Origin: Rickettsiales endosymbiont of Stachyamoeba lipophora
Lineage (GTDB): Bacteria > Pseudomonadota > Alphaproteobacteria > Rickettsiales > 33-17
Reading direction: 5' to 3'
DNA: 64,000 bases
Assembly (NCBI RefSeq): GCF_003932735.1
Contig: NZ_CP033611.1
Span: 1,215,501 to 1,279,500 of the forward strand
Of the stretch, positions 9,390 to 17,162 are shown in pieces. The translations under genes were made by a program, and so were the position numbers. The notes below the pieces were generated by a model, which searched no databases, was not told the origin of the DNA, and saw only the letters and a list, made by a program, of their open reading frames with translations. Each line of letters opens with the position of its first letter. Positions within the stretch are counted from its first letter, which is position 1.

Positions 9390-11297
9390 CTATTTACTAT
9401 TGTTTATTAGTTTTTGGGTAAACTGAACGATTGATGTGGTATCTAGCTCAGCCTTTTTAAGCATTTCATTTTGAGTATCTTGATCAATAAAATTATCCGG
9501 TAGAAATAGATTGCGATAAATAAGCTTGCCTTGATCTAGTAAGCCATTAGTGGTTAGTACTTGGGTAACTTGAGCAGCAAATCCGCCAATAGAATTTTCT
9601 TCCAGCGTAATCAAAATATGATGAGATGCGGCAATATTAATAATATTTTCACTATCAATAGGTTTAGCAAACCTAGCATCAAATACAGTAACGCTTAAGG
9701 AAGGTTCTGCTTCTAAGATTTCTGCAGCTTTTAGACTGCTACCAAGTATGGTTCCGATTGCTATAAAGGCAATTTTTAATGAAGTGTTTTGAGCTTGTTT
9801 AACCACGCGACCTTTGCCAATTTCTAAAATTTGTAGTGAAGTTGGTAAGGAGGTGATAGTTGATTCGCCCCGGGGGTATCTAAACGCAATAGGGCTTTTA
9901 TCATAGCAAGCTGCAGTTTTAACCATGTGAGCTAATTCTTCTCCATCGCTGGGTGCCATGATTACTAAATTGGGAAGAGTGCTAAGATAAGTTAGATCGA
10001 AACTGCCGGCATGAGTTGGTCCATCTGCTCCAACTAATCCTGCCCGGTCTATTGCAAACCGTACAGGCAAGTTTTGTACAGCTATATCATGTACCACCTG
10101 ATCGTAAGCGCGCTGTAGAAAGGTTGAATAAATAGCTACAAAAGGTTTGTAATTTTCGCAACTAAGACCTGCTGCAAAAGTAACAGCATGTTGCTCTGCA
10201 ATGCCTACATCAAAAAAGCGTTCAGGAAATTCTTTGGCAAATTGGTTTAACCCTGTGCCGCTGGGCATAGCTGCAGTAATTGCTATGATTTTAGGATCTT
10301 CATAGGCTAAAACGCACAAAGTATCAGCAAAAATTTTAGTGTAACTAAGGTGCGATGAGGATTTCTTTTGTTGCTCTAAGGTTTCCGGATCGAAGCTGCT
10401 AACTGCATGAAATTTTTCAGGACAATCTTTTGATGGGTAAAATCCTTTACCTTTTTCTGTAACTATATGTAGCATAAAGGGTGAAGATATCGAATCATCA
10501 TCACGGATCTGTGTAAGAATTTCTACTAACCCAACTACATCATGACCATCTACAGGTCCAATGGAATAAAATCCTAAATCATCAAAAATATCATTGGTTT
10601 TATTGACATTCTTTAAATATTGTTCAGTGCGCTTAGCAATTTTATCAAGGGGGCCGGGTAAATGTTCCAAAGCCTGCTTTGCAACTTGCCTAAAGCTCCG
10701 GTACGGCTTAGAGGCGGTAATTTTAGAAAGATATTTACTTAAAGCGCCAACAGGGCGAGCTATTGACATATCGTTATTATTGAGAACCACCAAAAATTTA
10801 TGATTAGTTGCGCCTGCGTGATTTAAAGCTTCATATGCCATACCAGCACTTAAAGAGCCATCACCTATAATTGCCACTACGTGGTTAGTTTTTTGTTTCA
10901 AATCTCTTCCTACTGCCATTCCAAAAGCTGCTGAAATAGAAGTTGAGCTATGACCTGCGCCAAAATGATCATATTCACTTTCTTTGATTTTGGTAAAGCC
11001 TGATAATCCGTTACCTTGCCTTAAGGTGTGCATTTGCTCTTTACGGCCGGTTATAATTTTATGTGGATAGGTTTGGTGGCCAATGTCCCATACCAGTTTA
11101 TCATTGGGAGTATCGAATACATAATGTAGCGCAATAGTAAGTTCTATTACTCCAAGGCCTGCACCAAGATGTCCACCGGTTTGTGAAATTATCTCTATGG
11201 TTTGTTGGCGTAATTCTTCACATATTTGAGGTAGTTGTTCTACTTTTAATGTTCTTAAATCTTGTGGATAATTAATTTGATCAATTAAATTTGTCAT
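9390..11297 (-). CDS. dxs: 1-deoxy-D-xylulose-5-phosphate synthase
   Basis: Thiamine-diphosphate enzyme that joins pyruvate and glyceraldehyde-3-phosphate at the start of the non-mevalonate isoprenoid pathway. The thiamine-binding stretch GDGSLSAGMAYEALNHAG, the ADGPTHAGSFD transketolase motif and the RYPRGE C-terminal part are all visible; the length is about 635 residues. I chose the ATG at 11295-11297 because the protein then begins MTNLIDQINYPQDLRTL, the usual Dxs N terminus; a TTG at 11342 would add 15 residues with no family support. The gene lies 121 bases upstream of lpxC on the same strand, but an operon is not certain. Confidence 0.96.
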   Translation of the reverse strand: MTNLIDQINYPQDLRTLKVEQLPQICEELRQQTIEIISQTGGHLGAGLGVIELTIALHYVFDTPNDKLVWDIGHQTYPHKIITGRKEQMHTLRQGNGLSGFTKIKESEYDHFGAGHSSTSISAAFGMAVGRDLKQKTNHVVAIIGDGSLSAGMAYEALNHAGATNHKFLVVLNNNDMSIARPVGALSKYLSKITASKPYRSFRQVAKQALEHLPGPLDKIAKRTEQYLKNVNKTNDIFDDLGFYSIGPVDGHDVVGLVEILTQIRDDDSISSPFMLHIVTEKGKGFYPSKDCPEKFHAVSSFDPETLEQQKKSSSHLSYTKIFADTLCVLAYEDPKIIAITAAMPSGTGLNQFAKEFPERFFDVGIAEQHAVTFAAGLSCENYKPFVAIYSTFLQRAYDQVVHDIAVQNLPVRFAIDRAGLVGADGPTHAGSFDLTYLSTLPNLVIMAPSDGEELAHMVKTAACYDKSPIAFRYPRGESTITSLPTSLQILEIGKGRVVKQAQNTSLKIAFIAIGTILGSSLKAAEILEAEPSLSVTVFDARFAKPIDSENIINIAASHHILITLEENSIGGFAAQVTQVLTTNGLLDQGKLIYRNLFLPDNFIDQDTQNEMLKKAELDTTSIVQFTQKLINNSK

Positions 11298-11736
11298 TCT
11301 CTGGTTGTAACTATTATTTCTAAAGTTGTTACCATAAAACAAGCTGTAAGAAAATCAATACTAATTGGTTGTATTTTATATAAAAAATCATAGGAGGTAT
11401 CAATAAATAAAAATACATTAATAATAAAGTCTGTGAAAACTTAATTAATCTGCTACTGCAGGTTGGCCTGTTAGGTGCTGTATTATTTGAATTTGCACCA
11501 AATAACCTATCTTTTGTGAGGTGCTACAATAGCTTGATTTCAATATCTAAATTATTTTCCCGTAAGTTCAAAGTGTATAAAATTTTCGAACTTTTTTATT
11601 AGCATTGCTAAAGCTTTGGCTATTTTAGAGTTTATATTACCTCTAAAAAGGTAACACTAAAATTGATGATATGTATAAAAGTATTAAAGGTAGTTTTTAT
11701 AAAATTAATTATAAAACATTTTACTCTGGGCTGATT
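11298..11736. other. Intergenic region between dxs and the DUF2155 gene
   Basis: This gap of about 440 bases shows no convincing ORF or RNA gene. A weak stem (GGTGC ... GCACC, about 11474-11505) has no T-run. It should contain the dxs promoter. Confidence 0.5.
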
Positions 11737-12288
11737 TTAATTATCTAGACACGAATCTAGCAAAATATCATAATAAGGGTTGTTGGCTATATAATTTAGA
11801 GCGCGAAATTCTTTTGAGATCCAACCATGAAAGACAATTTTGTTATCCTCAATTATTTTAATTAAAGCCAAGTTGCTTTTATAAGGGGTATTGATTTTAG
11901 TTAAGCATTTTTCTACTGAAACTTGGATGTTTTTATATGGTTTTTCTTCCCCGATATTAAGTGTTAAGATTGTCTTTTTTGTATAGAGTTTATCTAAATA
12001 AATTACTGTTGCCTTAGAGGTGGTTTGGTAACCTTTGGCTCGCTCTCCATTTAGCATTTCATCTAAAGAGTTAGCCTCGTTAGCATTATTACCTTGAGTT
12101 TGATGGCTTGGTGGCTCTTGTGGATTATCGTATGGTTCTACATCTTCCTCTTCATTATCTATGTAGCTATTAAGCAAGCTGTCTAGCTCATTATTAGCAA
12201 AGACAGGTTGAATAAAGGCTAAAGTCAAATTCAAGATTGCAAAATATTTATAAAATAAAAGGCTTATAGATTTAAAATAAGTATTCAC
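11737..12288 (-). CDS. DUF2155 domain protein, secreted
   Basis: A 183-residue protein with an N-terminal signal sequence (about residues 1-31, ending PVFA), an acidic low-complexity linker (about 35-75) and a C-terminal DUF2155 domain. The domain shows the usual LDKLYTKK opening, a central Cys, the FHGWISKEFRALN segment and a closing YDILLDSC. The function of DUF2155 is unknown. The gene starts at a GTG and lies 12 bases after the mlaD stop. The order NDUFA12, MlaD, DUF2155 recurs in Alphaproteobacteria, which supports the call. Confidence 0.8.
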   Translation of the reverse strand: MNTYFKSISLLFYKYFAILNLTLAFIQPVFANNELDSLLNSYIDNEEEDVEPYDNPQEPPSHQTQGNNANEANSLDEMLNGERAKGYQTTSKATVIYLDKLYTKKTILTLNIGEEKPYKNIQVSVEKCLTKINTPYKSNLALIKIIEDNKIVFHGWISKEFRALNYIANNPYYDILLDSCLDN

Positions 12289-12300
12289 TTGATATGTATC

Positions 12301-12795
12301 TTATTTGTTATGTTTATAGGTATTATCTTTTTGATCGGTATCTTCTCTTTTATCTTCTTTGGAGAAAATCATTTTACCGATTAAATTTTCTAAACTTATT
12401 GAAGATTGAGTATAAAAAATTTGCTCCTTATCTTTTAAAAAGGTGTCATCCCCTCCAGCTTTAATGGCAACAAATTTACCACCTAAAAAGCCTTCACTGT
12501 TAATTTCAGCGCTGCTATCGGCAGGAATTTTAATGTCTTTGTCAATATTCATCATAAGCACTGCTTGATAAGTGTTAGGATCGATTTGGCGTGAGACTAC
12601 CTCACCAATTTTGATTCCCGAAATTCTAATCTCACTACCAATATTAATGCCATTAATATTATCAAATTTAGCAGTTATATTATAACCTTTTGAGCTATCT
12701 CTATAATCTGCTTTATTATATGAAGAGAATAAAAAATATCCTGCAAAGACAGTAATTAAAAAGCCAGTAGCAATTTCTAAGTAAGATCTATTCAT
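12301..12795 (-). CDS. mlaD: MlaD family substrate-binding protein of the Mla phospholipid transport system
   Basis: Inner-membrane anchored MCE-domain protein that passes phospholipid between the MlaFEB ABC transporter and the periplasmic carrier. One membrane helix (about residues 6-26) is followed by an MCE domain with the GINIGSEIRISGIKIGEV core and the EGFLGGKFVAI motif. I start at the ATG at 12793-12795 (MNRSYLEIATGFL), the usual MlaD N terminus; a TTG ten codons upstream is less likely. A charged tail (KEDKREDTDQKD) replaces the long C-terminal region of larger homologs. The other mla genes are not in the window. Confidence 0.9.
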   Translation of the reverse strand: MNRSYLEIATGFLITVFAGYFLFSSYNKADYRDSSKGYNITAKFDNINGINIGSEIRISGIKIGEVVSRQIDPNTYQAVLMMNIDKDIKIPADSSAEINSEGFLGGKFVAIKAGGDDTFLKDKEQIFYTQSSISLENLIGKMIFSKEDKREDTDQKDNTYKHNK

Positions 12796-12846
12796 AGAGC
12801 CAGTTCCAATAAAGTTAATAAACAAAGTGTTAGTATAAAAGTTAGT

Positions 12847-13203
12847 TTAAGCATTTGGATCCCAAGCTTCATAGTCGCCAGTTACTTTAGGCCTTTGGCC
12901 ACCATTTGCAATATGCCCCGGTGGACGATATGCCATATCAGTACCTGTTAAATTAGGCATAGGATCTTGCTGCCAACTATATTGTTGTACTTTGCTAGGG
13001 ATCTCATCAGTTAAATAATGTAGCCAGGCATGCCACATGGGAGGAATTTTAGTTGGCTCAACTAAGCCGTTATATATTACAGTGCGGCGATATTTATTTT
13101 CACTATCTTTAATTTTAGAAAGATAATATTTATTACCCACTTGATCAGTACCAATAGGTTTATAAAATAACCATACTGAAATCAGGGTGCCAAGTTTGAT
13201 CAT
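12847..13203 (-). CDS. NDUFA12-family accessory subunit of NADH:ubiquinone oxidoreductase
   Basis: Homolog of the mitochondrial complex I 17.2-kDa accessory subunit (NDUFA12/B17.2), found in Alphaproteobacteria. Visible family marks are GTDQVGNKYYLS near the N terminus, RRTVIYNG, PPMWHAWLHYLTDE in the middle, and a Pro-rich end with AYRPPGH and YEAWDPNA. It probably binds the peripheral arm of complex I and supports its assembly. I use the ATG at 13201-13203; a TTG two codons earlier is also open. It heads the mlaD and DUF2155 cluster. Confidence 0.92.
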   Translation of the reverse strand: MIKLGTLISVWLFYKPIGTDQVGNKYYLSKIKDSENKYRRTVIYNGLVEPTKIPPMWHAWLHYLTDEIPSKVQQYSWQQDPMPNLTGTDMAYRPPGHIANGGQRPKVTGDYEAWDPNA

Positions 13204-13284
13204 TTGCAATTTAAAAATTTATTTCGGTTATATAAGGATTACGTAAAAAGTGTTTTATTTCAAGTAAAATTTATTTTTTAAGTC

Positions 13285-13312
13285 TTCACTTTTTATTAGT
13301 CTGTGATATATT
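13285..13312 (+). promoter_or_regulatory. Possible promoter of the tmRNA gene
   Basis: A TTCACT hexamer (13285-13290) and a TATATT hexamer (13307-13312) are separated by 16 bases, just upstream of the tmRNA acceptor piece. The -35 match is only moderate, so this is a position-based suggestion. Confidence 0.4.
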
Positions 13313-13319
13313 AGTAAAT

Positions 13320-13619
13320 GTTAAGTTTTGCTTAACTATGGTGATAAACGTTGCTCAAAATAAGCAATACGGACCCGGGGGCAGAACCCGGCACCTCCAC
13401 CAAAACAATATATGGGGGTGACACAGCTTCGACGTTTGTGGTAAAGGTGTAATTTTCACTCAGCATGATACCGCTGTATAATGGATCATTTTACAAATGC
13501 CAACGATAACAATGGTATTGGACTTGTAGCAGCAAACGATAACTTCCAAGCGGAAGTTGCAAACGCTGCATAGGTTCGCGGATAGGGGGCGCCGGGCAAC
13601 AGAACGCCCCCACTTTTTT
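13320..13619 (+). ncRNA. ssrA: Two-piece (permuted) tmRNA, alphaproteobacterial type
   Basis: Rescues stalled ribosomes by acting as tRNA-Ala and then as a short mRNA. The gene is circularly permuted: the acceptor piece comes first and ends in CCA at 13402. An 11-base intervening segment (13403-13413) follows, then the coding piece starts at 13414. The two halves pair exactly as an acceptor stem: GGGGGTG (13414-13420) with CACCTCC (13392-13398), followed by ACCA. Downstream is the conserved ACAGCTTCGACG. The tag frame at 13532-13573 encodes ANDNFQAEVANAA and stops at TAG; with the charged alanine the tag would be AANDNFQAEVANAA. The T-arm has CCGGG/CCCGG arms around a GGCAGAA loop, not the TTCRA loop of ordinary tRNA. 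A small TTGCT/AGCAA stem (13351-13367) lies in the acceptor piece. The exact 5' and 3' processing ends are estimates. Confidence 0.96.
13585..13619 (+). terminator. Terminator at the end of the tmRNA gene
   Basis: Seven-pair stem GGGGGCG (13585-13591) with CGCCCCC (13605-13611), then a T6 run at 13614-13619. It closes the coding piece of the tmRNA and may also form its 3' end. Confidence 0.8.
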
Positions 13620-13677
13620 GCTATAATTGTGAATATACTAATCTGGTTAAATTTAATTAATTAAAAAAGGATTTAAA

Positions 13678-13809
13678 ATGTATTATAATTATTATTGGTC
13701 ATTAGGAAAAAATAATTTAAATAACATATCAAATAATTATAATAATATAGTATCAGAGGAATCTCAAAATGTTTGTAAATTTAGTTTGTGTAGTAAAAAA
13801 GTTTCTTAA
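13678..13809 (+). CDS. Possible Tyr/Trp-rich leader ORF before the TrpXYZ-like transporter
   Basis: A 43-codon ORF starting MYYNYYW. Four Tyr codons and one Trp codon fall within codons 2-7. It has an AAGGA ribosome site (13667-13671) six bases before the ATG, a better spacing than many genes here. It runs across the ribosome site (AGAGGA, 13755-13760) and the start of the next gene in a different frame, and stops 41 bases inside it. The downstream genes belong to a family named for Trp/Tyr transport, so a translation-sensing leader is a plausible inference. No GC-rich attenuator hairpin is seen, and TAT codons are common in such AT-rich DNA, so it could be chance. Confidence 0.4.
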   Translation: MYYNYYWSLGKNNLNNISNNYNNIVSEESQNVCKFSLCSKKVS

Positions 13810-14764
13810 GCCTAAAATTTTCAGTCTATTCTCTTTCTTTATTGTTTCTCTTTGTTCTTTCCTTTCTTTAGCAGCCCCTTCACCTAATATTTATATCTCA
13901 CAAATTGTTGATCACCCTGGGCTAAACTTAGCTTATGATGGTTTTACTGATGCGCTTAAAAGCTATGGATTTATTGATCAGCAAAATATTAAATTACATA
14001 AATTTACAGCTGCTGGGCAAATAAATTTAGCTGCTCAAATTGCTCAAAAGATAATGGCTAGCAATCCTGATTTGGTGGTTGCTATCTCCACACCCTCAGT
14101 ACAAAGTTTAGTGAGTGCTCGTAAAGATGAAAATATTCCTATTATATTTACTTCAGTAACTGATCATAAGTTAGCAAAGCTAGATCAAGTGGAGAATATT
14201 ACAGGAGCAATTGATTATCCGTCTATCGATGAAGTTTTAAGCTTGGTACGTAAAATGATGCCTAAAGCTGCTAAAATCGGTTTGATTTATAATGCAGGAG
14301 AAGCAAATTCAGTGAGTATATTAGGAAAGCTGAAGGATAATAAGCAACAATTTGAGATTGTTGCTAAAGCAATTAATAATACTCAGCAGATAGCACAAGC
14401 AGCAGAAAGCATTGGTAAAGAGATTGATTTGATGCTGGTGACTACCGATAACACTGTGGTGGCAGGAATCAATGTATTATTTAAAGTGATTTCCCAGCAT
14501 CAATTAAACGTACCTGTAATAGTTATGGATTCTAGCTTGGCAAAGTTTGGTGCTGTGGCTTCTATTGGGTTTAGTCAATATGAAGTAGGGTATAAAGCTG
14601 GTGAAAAAGCTGCTAAAATTTTACAAGGTGAAAAAGCATCAAACCTGCGTGTTGAAACTCCAGATAAGCTTGAAATTATTGTTAATCCCATCGTTGCCAA
14701 AAAATTTGGAATTATTATCCCTCAAAGTATTCTGACCCAAGTTAAAATCATGGGAGAAAAATAA
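13769..14764 (+). CDS. TrpX-like ABC transporter substrate-binding protein (ABC_sub_bind family)
   Basis: Periplasmic binding protein of the PF04392/COG2984 family, the partner of the permease and ATPase that follow. An N-terminal hydrophobic signal segment (about residues 16-35, ending SLAAPSP) precedes a two-lobed fold. Typical stretches are HPGLNLAYDGF, PDLVVAISTPSVQSL, IPIIFTSVTDH and ASIGFSQYEVGYKAG. In Firmicutes, members of this family import tryptophan; in databases the family is often labelled Trp/Tyr transport. The real ligand here is unproven. The stop overlaps the permease start (TAATG), so the three genes form one operon. Confidence 0.88.
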   Translation: MFVNLVCVVKKFLKPKIFSLFSFFIVSLCSFLSLAAPSPNIYISQIVDHPGLNLAYDGFTDALKSYGFIDQQNIKLHKFTAAGQINLAAQIAQKIMASNPDLVVAISTPSVQSLVSARKDENIPIIFTSVTDHKLAKLDQVENITGAIDYPSIDEVLSLVRKMMPKAAKIGLIYNAGEANSVSILGKLKDNKQQFEIVAKAINNTQQIAQAAESIGKEIDLMLVTTDNTVVAGINVLFKVISQHQLNVPVIVMDSSLAKFGAVASIGFSQYEVGYKAGEKAAKILQGEKASNLRVETPDKLEIIVNPIVAKKFGIIIPQSILTQVKIMGEK

Positions 14765-15627
14765 TGAATTTAATGCAAATTTTAGGAGCCACAGAAATTG
14801 GCTTAGTTTATGCTATTGTTGCACTTGGGATATTTTTAACATTTAAAGTGATTAACTTTGCAGACCTTACGGTAGATGGTAGCTTTCCTTTAGGTGCTGC
14901 TATTACTGCAGTTATGATTACTAAAGGGCATTCGTTATTTTTATCTTTAATTTTAAGTGCTGTTGGTGGAGCGGTATGCGGATTTATTACCTCTATGCTA
15001 AGTCAAAAGCTTAAAATTATGGATTTACTGGCTGGAATTTTGATGATGACGGCACTTTATTCAATAAATTTGCGTATTATGGGTCAACCTAATATTGCTC
15101 TTTTTAATGATCAAAATATATTTAATGGTAAGTATAATCTGATGATTTTAGCTGCTATAATAATTACTATTTTTGCAGGTATGACCTATCTCTTTAAAAC
15201 TGAGTTTGGGCTGGCTTTAAGGGCGGTAGGGATCAATTCAAAATGTTCACTTTCCCAGGGTATTAATTTGGTATGCTATCAAACTATTGCTCTATCGCTT
15301 GCCAATGGGCTTGCTTCATTAGCAGGGGGAATTTTTGCTTTAACCCAAGGATTTGCAGATATTTCTATGGGTGCTGGTACGGCAATTATTGGTCTTGCGT
15401 CAGTAATCATTGGAGAAAAGCTTACACCCAAAAATTTTATTATCTTATTGTGGAGCTGTGTACTTGGCAGTATAACCTATCGTTTGGCCGTGACTATGGC
15501 GTTGAATGCAGATTTTCTAGGGCTTGAGAGTAGTGATTTAAACCTCATTACTGCGCTGATTGTTATAGGGTTTATTGCGGTACCTAAATTGCTTAAAAAA
15601 ACCAACTTGGTTGGAGTAAGATTATGA
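14764..15627 (+). CDS. TrpY-like ABC transporter permease
   Basis: Inner-membrane permease of the branched-chain/TrpXYZ-type ABC class (COG4120). About eight or nine membrane spans fill 287 residues. The segment FKVINFADLTVDGSFPLGAA near the N terminus and FGLALRAVGIN in the middle are family marks; the latter is the loop that contacts the ATPase. It starts within the stop of the binding-protein gene and overlaps the ATPase gene by four bases, which indicates tight translational coupling. Confidence 0.9.
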   Translation: MNLMQILGATEIGLVYAIVALGIFLTFKVINFADLTVDGSFPLGAAITAVMITKGHSLFLSLILSAVGGAVCGFITSMLSQKLKIMDLLAGILMMTALYSINLRIMGQPNIALFNDQNIFNGKYNLMILAAIIITIFAGMTYLFKTEFGLALRAVGINSKCSLSQGINLVCYQTIALSLANGLASLAGGIFALTQGFADISMGAGTAIIGLASVIIGEKLTPKNFIILLWSCVLGSITYRLAVTMALNADFLGLESSDLNLITALIVIGFIAVPKLLKKTNLVGVRL

Positions 15628-16373
15628 TTACTTTAAAAAATATAATTGTGACCTTTAATCAAGGAAGTGTTAATGAATTTAATGCTTTAGATAAATTTAA
15701 CCTTACTATTAACAATGGTGAATTTGTAGTAATAATTGGTGGTAATGGAGCTGGTAAATCAACTTTAATGAATGTGATTGCCGGCAATGTTATTCCTCAA
15801 CAAGGGGCTATCTTTTTTGATAATATGGATGTGACTAAACTAGGGGTGGCACGAAGAGCTAGAATGGTTTCTAGGGTTTTTCAAGATCCCTTGCAAGGTA
15901 CCTTTGCAGAGCTGACTATTGCTGAAAATTATATATTGTTTGCAAGTAGAGTAAGAGCGAAATCTTTAAGTTTATATAATACTAGCCTTCAAAATTTCAG
16001 AGAGCAAGTGGCTGAATTGAATGTTGGTCTAGAAGATCGGTTTGACCAGCCAATTGGAATGCTTTCAGGAGGCCAAAGGCAATTGTTAGCCTTGATAATG
16101 TCTATGTCTGCGCCAACTCAAGTGTTGCTGCTTGATGAGCATACGGCGGCTTTGGATCCTAAGATTGCCAAAGTAGTTATGGAGCTAACCGATAAGCTTA
16201 TAAAAAAACATAACGTCACAGCGCTTATGATTACTCATAATATGAAGCATGCCACCGAATATGGTGGACGGACTATTGTGATGCAACATGGTAAAATCAT
16301 GCATGATATTAGTGGGGAAGAGAAGAAGCAGATTAACCCTATTAAATTATGGCAAGAAACACAGGAAGAGTAA
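15624..16373 (+). CDS. TrpZ-like ABC transporter ATP-binding protein
   Basis: ATPase that powers the importer (COG1101). Walker A GGNGAGKST is at residues 39-47, the signature LSGGQ at 147-151, Walker B LLLDEH at 168-173, the D-loop AALDP just after, and the switch His in MITHNM near residue 205. The 249-residue length is normal. It closes the operon and is followed by a hairpin. Confidence 0.93.
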   Translation: MITLKNIIVTFNQGSVNEFNALDKFNLTINNGEFVVIIGGNGAGKSTLMNVIAGNVIPQQGAIFFDNMDVTKLGVARRARMVSRVFQDPLQGTFAELTIAENYILFASRVRAKSLSLYNTSLQNFREQVAELNVGLEDRFDQPIGMLSGGQRQLLALIMSMSAPTQVLLLDEHTAALDPKIAKVVMELTDKLIKKHNVTALMITHNMKHATEYGGRTIVMQHGKIMHDISGEEKKQINPIKLWQETQEE

Positions 16374-16374
16374 A

Positions 16375-16403
16375 CAAGAGGAATTGAATTCCTCTTGTTG
16401 TTT
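16375..16403 (+). terminator. Hairpin after the ABC transporter operon
   Basis: An inverted repeat CAAGAGGAATT/AATTCCTCTTG begins one base after the ATPase stop. It is followed by a short T-rich stretch (TTGTTTGG). It is a probable weak terminator. Confidence 0.6.
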
Positions 16404-16502
16404 GGTAATGGAAATGAGAAGGCCATGGTATACTAATCATATGATCTATAATAGCAACAGAATGAGAATTGCCATATATTAGAGCAAAAAAGATTTGCAG
16501 GA

Positions 16503-16525
16503 ACTATACCTGGGATAGGTATAGT
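16503..16525. repeat. Perfect inverted repeat between two convergent genes
   Basis: ACTATACCT (16503-16511) and AGGTATAGT (16517-16525) are perfect nine-base arms around GGGAT. On the minus strand a T-run follows after about ten bases, so it may terminate the 16660-17028 gene. A protein-binding site is the alternative. Confidence 0.5.
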
Positions 16526-16659
16526 CAGTCGGTCTATTTTACTTTAATTAACCAAAGCTCAAAATCGTTAAATCTAATGATCTAATCTTCTCTTCTGTAT
16601 TTTTAGCTCTTTTATCTAGATAAATATAGAACGCGGGTTAAAATTGGCATTAGAAATTA

Positions 16660-17028
16660 TCACATAATAACATCTTCATTATCTATGATTTGTAATTTTT
16701 CTGCAATATCTGTACAATTATTATGAAAAATATTTAAATTTCCTGAAAGGCAAGTGAAGCTACCATCATCTAGTTTATCTAGTAGAAATTTTTGGATTAA
16801 CTCAGCTGAATTTTCATTAAATAATTTGTTATCTTCATCTAAATATAAAGTAAAATTAAAGTTAATGTTTTGATTGTTAGTTGAAGTTATGCTGGCATTG
16901 TCGGTAGTTGTTTTGCTCTGTTGCTCAATGATGTTTTTGTTAATATCTAACTTTAAAATTTTACTAAAAAGTTCATCTGCTTGCTGATAATTTAAGCCAT
17001 TCGTATTAGCCGCTAGTATGTATTGCAT
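16660..17028 (-). CDS. Small unknown acidic protein
   Basis: A 122-residue protein that I do not recognise. It is rich in Asn, Asp and Ile, has no signal sequence or membrane segment, and has a Thr/Asn-rich middle (about residues 38-55). The C-terminal part contains two Cys and an acidic end. The start ATG has no clear ribosome site. It stands alone between the ABC operon and the dehydrogenase gene. Coding is likely because no other frame is open here, but a function cannot be given. Confidence 0.5.
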   Translation of the reverse strand: MQYILAANTNGLNYQQADELFSKILKLDINKNIIEQQSKTTTDNASITSTNNQNINFNFTLYLDEDNKLFNENSAELIQKFLLDKLDDGSFTCLSGNLNIFHNNCTDIAEKLQIIDNEDVIM

Positions 17029-17162
17029 ATTGGTTACCTGTTTGTTTTTAATTCGATTGTAGATTTACTAAATCTAAAAGACAACGAGAAAAAATTAAAT
17101 TTTGATTGCTTCAAGCGAATAATTTGTCAAGAATAGAAAGGAATGATGATTAAAGAGTAAAT

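Noticed and set aside
11440-11520. Possible RNA structure with repeated AGGT and GGTGC elements
   Set aside because: The pairing is short and interrupted, there is no T-run, and no known riboswitch motif is recognisable.
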